Shown here: positions 61,732-64,000 of the stretch, one piece after another
How the letters are laid out: every line of letters starts with the position of its first letter
Numbering within the stretch: position 1 is the first letter of the stretch
Source of the DNA: Pseudomonas knackmussii B13
Lineage (GTDB): Bacteria; Pseudomonadota; Gammaproteobacteria; Pseudomonadales; Pseudomonadaceae
DNA: 64,000 nucleotides
Direction: 5' to 3'
Assembly (NCBI RefSeq): GCF_000689415.1
Contig: NZ_HG322950.1
Coordinates: 2,921,501-2,985,500 of the forward strand
The notes under the pieces: generated by a model
The model's database searches: none
What the model was told of the DNA's origin: nothing
The model's input: only the letters and a program-made list of their open reading frames with translations
Made by a program: the position numbers and the translations under genes

Positions 61732-62994
61732 ATGGGCTACTCCTGCATCCGCGATTTTCCCCGCCGCCTGCCCGCCGTCCTGGCCCTGGCCGGTACCACC
61801 TGCGCCCTGCCGGCCTTCGCCGACGGCTTCCTCGACGACAGCAAGGCCGCGCTGACGCTGCGCAACTTCTACATGAACCGCAATTTCGTCGGCGACACCA
61901 AGCAGGGCAAGGCCGAGGAATGGACCCAGAGCTTCATCCTCGACGCCAAGTCCGGCTACACCCAGGGCACCATCGGTTTGGGCATGGACGTTCTGGGCCT
62001 TTACAGCGTCAAGCTCGATGGCGGCAAGGGCACCGCCGGCACCCAGCTGTTGCCGGTGCATGACGACGGTCGCCCGGCCGACGACTTCGGCCGCCTGGCC
62101 ATCGCCGGCAAGGCCAAGGCCTCGAAGACCGAGCTGAAAGTCGGCGAATGGATGCCGGTGCTGCCGATCCTGCGCTCGGACGACGGCCGCTCGCTGCCGC
62201 AAACCTTCCAGGGCGCGCAACTCACTTCCAAGGAAATCGCCGGACTGACCCTCTACGGTGGCCAGTTCCGCCAGAACAGCCCGCGTAACGACGCGAGCCT
62301 GGAGGACATGAGCCTGTTCAACCGCACGGCGTACAAGTCCGACCGCTTCAACTTCGCCGGCGGCGAATACCGCTTCAACGGCGACCGCACCCTGATCGGC
62401 CTGTGGGACGCGCAGCTGAAGGACATCTACCAGCAGCAATACCTGCAGCTGCAGCACTCGCAGCCAGTGGGCGACTGGGTGCTGGGCGCGAACATTGGCT
62501 ACTTCTGGGGCAAGGAAGACGGCAGCGCGCGGGCCGGCGACCTGGACAACCGCACCTTCTCCGGCCTGTTCTCGGCCAAGTACGGCGCCAGCACCTTCTA
62601 CGTCGGCCTGCAGAAGGTCATGGGCGCTGACGAGTGGTTCCGCGTCAACGGCACCAGCGGCGGCACCCTGGCGAACGACAGCTACAACTCCAGCTACGAG
62701 AACGCCAGGGAGAAGTCCTGGCAGCTGCGCCATGACTACGACTTCGCCGCGCTCGGCGTACCCGGGCTGACCCTGATGAACCGCTACATCCACGGCGACA
62801 ACGTGCACAACAGCAGCACTGACGACGGCACCGAATGGGGCCGCGAGAGCGAGCTGGCGTACACCATCCAGTCCGGCCCGCTGAAGACGCTGAACGTCAA
62901 ATGGCGCAACTCGACCATGCGCCGCGATTGGGGCAAGACCAACAGCTTCGACGAGAACCGGCTGATCGTCAGCTATCCGCTGAACCTGCTGTAA
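61732..62994 (+). CDS. OprD-family outer membrane porin
   Basis: 420 residues. Signal peptide with cut near AFA-DGF (about 31). The mature OprD pattern is present: GFLDDSKAALTLRNFYMNRN at the N-terminus, WTQSFILDAKSGYTQGTIGL, and a C-terminal beta strand ENRLIVSYPLNLL. Eighteen-strand OprD barrels pass carboxylated small molecules. Placed with the MFS importer and quiC, as opdF is in P. aeruginosa, it probably admits quinate or related acids. Confidence 0.93.
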   Translation: MGYSCIRDFPRRLPAVLALAGTTCALPAFADGFLDDSKAALTLRNFYMNRNFVGDTKQGKAEEWTQSFILDAKSGYTQGTIGLGMDVLGLYSVKLDGGKGTAGTQLLPVHDDGRPADDFGRLAIAGKAKASKTELKVGEWMPVLPILRSDDGRSLPQTFQGAQLTSKEIAGLTLYGGQFRQNSPRNDASLEDMSLFNRTAYKSDRFNFAGGEYRFNGDRTLIGLWDAQLKDIYQQQYLQLQHSQPVGDWVLGANIGYFWGKEDGSARAGDLDNRTFSGLFSAKYGASTFYVGLQKVMGADEWFRVNGTSGGTLANDSYNSSYENAREKSWQLRHDYDFAALGVPGLTLMNRYIHGDNVHNSSTDDGTEWGRESELAYTIQSGPLKTLNVKWRNSTMRRDWGKTNSFDENRLIVSYPLNLL

Positions 62995-63002
62995 GGCTCT
63001 TC

Positions 63003-63065
63003 GTAGGAGCGAGCTTGCTCGCGAACCGCATGGCAGCGTTTGTTCGCGAGCAAGCTCGCTCCTAC
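63003..63065. repeat. REP inverted pair
   Basis: GTAGGAGCGAGCTTGCTCGC (arm 63003-63025, 23 bp) and its exact inverted copy (63043-63065), 17 bp apart. It follows the porin stop by 8 bp and may act as a transcript-stabilising hairpin. Confidence 0.9.
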
Positions 63066-63090
63066 AAAAGCGTTACCAACTCCCGCCCCC

Positions 63091-63118
63091 GTCACTCCCG
63101 CGAACGCGGGAGCCCAGA
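63091..63118. repeat. Short palindromic intergenic repeat
   Basis: GTCACTCCCGCGAACGCGGG and following bases, the same unit as the arms at 51908 and 51965. Confidence 0.75.
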
Positions 63119-63255
63119 GCCGCTTGCCCGATGCCCCCGCCAACCTCGCGTTCGAACCGGACGTTTTCGTCCAGATCGCCCCTGTGCGGACCGAATGCCA
63201 AGGCCAATCGGCGCATAACGCGAGCGTCATACGCCCTGCGCCGGCCCGGCGGGCA

Positions 63256-64000
63256 TCAAATGCCCGGCTTGCCTTCCTCGTCCTCGGCCTTGATCTCTTC
63301 CAGGGCCAGTTCCAGGCCCCAGCTGGAAGCCTCCACCGGGGCCGCTGGCGCGGGCGTCGGAGTGGCGGGCTGGGCCTTGGCCGCCTGGGCCATGGCGGTG
63401 GCCGGGTTGTCCTTGTAGAGCTTCAGCTTCAGGCGCAGGTTGTTCGCCGAGTCGGCGTTCTTCACCGCTTCCTCTTCGCTGATCGCGCCTTCCACGGCCA
63501 GGTCGAACAGCGCCTGGTCGAAGGTCTGCATGCCGAGGGCGCGGGACTTGTCCATGATCTCCTTGATCATGCTGAATTCGCCGCGCTTGATGATGTCGCT
63601 GATGGTCGCGGTGCCCAGTAGCACCTCCACCGCGGCGCGGCGCTTGCCGTCCTGGGTGCGCACCAGGCGCTGCGAGACGAACGCCTTGAGGTTGTTGCCC
63701 AGGTCGTTGAGCAGTTGCGGACGACGCTCCTCCGGGAAGAAGTTGATGATGCGGTCCAGCGCCTGGTTGGCGTTGTTGGCGTGGAGCGTCGAGATCGCCA
63801 GGTGGCCGGTGTCGGCGAAGGCCAGGGCGTGCTCCATGGTCTCGCGGTCGCGGATCTCGCCGATCAGGATCACGTCCGGCGCCTGGCGCAGGGTGTTCTT
63901 CAGCGCCGCATGGAAGCTGCGGGTGTCCACGCCCACTTCGCGCTGGTTGATGATCGACTTGCGGTGCCGGTGCACGTACTCGATGGGGTCTTCGATGGTG
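63256..64000 (-). CDS. pilU: PilU type IV pilus retraction ATPase (partial, 5' end outside window)
   Basis: The last 248 codons of a PilT/PilU ATPase run to the window edge on the minus strand. Secretion-ATPase motifs are visible: the Asp box start TIEDPIEYVH, ALKNTLRQAPDVILIGEIRD (Walker B region), HLAISTLHANNANQALDRI (His box). The C-terminal Ala/Pro-rich tail (QPATPTPAPAAPVEASS) and acidic end distinguish PilU from PilT. PilU assists PilT in depolymerising pili for twitching motility. The Walker A region lies beyond the window. Confidence 0.93.
   Translation of the reverse strand, partial: TIEDPIEYVHRHRKSIINQREVGVDTRSFHAALKNTLRQAPDVILIGEIRDRETMEHALAFADTGHLAISTLHANNANQALDRIINFFPEERRPQLLNDLGNNLKAFVSQRLVRTQDGKRRAAVEVLLGTATISDIIKRGEFSMIKEIMDKSRALGMQTFDQALFDLAVEGAISEEEAVKNADSANNLRLKLKLYKDNPATAMAQAAKAQPATPTPAPAAPVEASSWGLELALEEIKAEDEEGKPGI

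Overview
The window is 64 kb of high-GC chromosomal DNA from a Pseudomonas. The evidence is gene content: a bkdR-bkdA1-bkdA2-bkdB-lpdV branched-chain keto acid dehydrogenase locus, a dhcR/dhcA-dhcB-atoB carnitine-type locus, a two-domain QuiC dehydroshikimate dehydratase, an OprD-family porin, PilU, a DUF2790 protein, and REP repeats of the GTAGGAGCG...CGCTCCTAC type. The species cannot be fixed from this alone. No rRNA, tRNA, CRISPR array or complete insertion sequence was seen.

Layout. 1-3.5 kb: arsenic operon arsR-arsC-acr3-gapdh-arsJ (minus strand, arsJ cut by the window edge) with a perfect ArsR-type operator. 3.6-6.2 kb: LysR regulator divergent from two SDR dehydrogenases. 6.4-7.7 kb: a secreted helical protein and a Cys-containing SufR-like regulator downstream of a 40-bp palindrome. 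7.8-11.7 kb: a lone tyrosine recombinase beside a decayed stretch holding a histidine-phosphatase pseudogene and an N-terminally truncated GlxA/AraC regulator. 11.8-16.9 kb: ArnT lipid A aminoarabinose transferase divergent from a two-component pair, then an MFS transporter. 17-26.7 kb: CHAD protein, ArcD-type antiporter, secreted glycerophosphodiesterase, a relic of a second ArcD-like gene, a MarR/DHA2 efflux pair, a diguanylate cyclase and small unknown proteins. 26.7-35.9 kb: regulator-plus-enzyme or regulator-plus-transporter pairs (SDR/tautomerase, AraC/DMT, nitronate monooxygenase/LysR/MFS), Ohr, an AhpD-like protein and an SDR.

36.4-38.2 kb is a compact, lower-GC accessory module: Hcp, a DUF2778 (Tlde1-like) predicted peptidoglycan-acting effector, and three tandem diverged two-TM proteins that look like immunity proteins, closed by a strong bidirectional terminator. 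No structural type VI secretion genes are in the window, so this is an orphan Hcp/effector island.

38.3-48.3 kb: dhcR/dhcAB-atoB and bkd, two acyl-CoA-producing catabolic loci. 48.6-63 kb: a hydroaromatic (quinate/shikimate type) catabolic region: FAD dehydrogenase, AroQ, AroE-like dehydrogenase, TSUP transporter, TetR, QuiC, MFS importer, DMT transporter, TIM-barrel isomerase, Gfo/Idh dehydrogenase, IclR regulator and OprD porin. Expected flow is porin and MFS uptake, AroE-like oxidation, AroQ dehydration, then QuiC to protocatechuate. Several promoters here share short motifs: GTACSAACYGGTTA at three intergenic regions, an IclR-like GTTCG-N5-CGNAC next to it at two of them with identical spacing to the -35 box, and TGGAAC-N3-GTTCCA at two further genes. 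The region therefore looks like one co-regulated unit. The window ends inside pilU.
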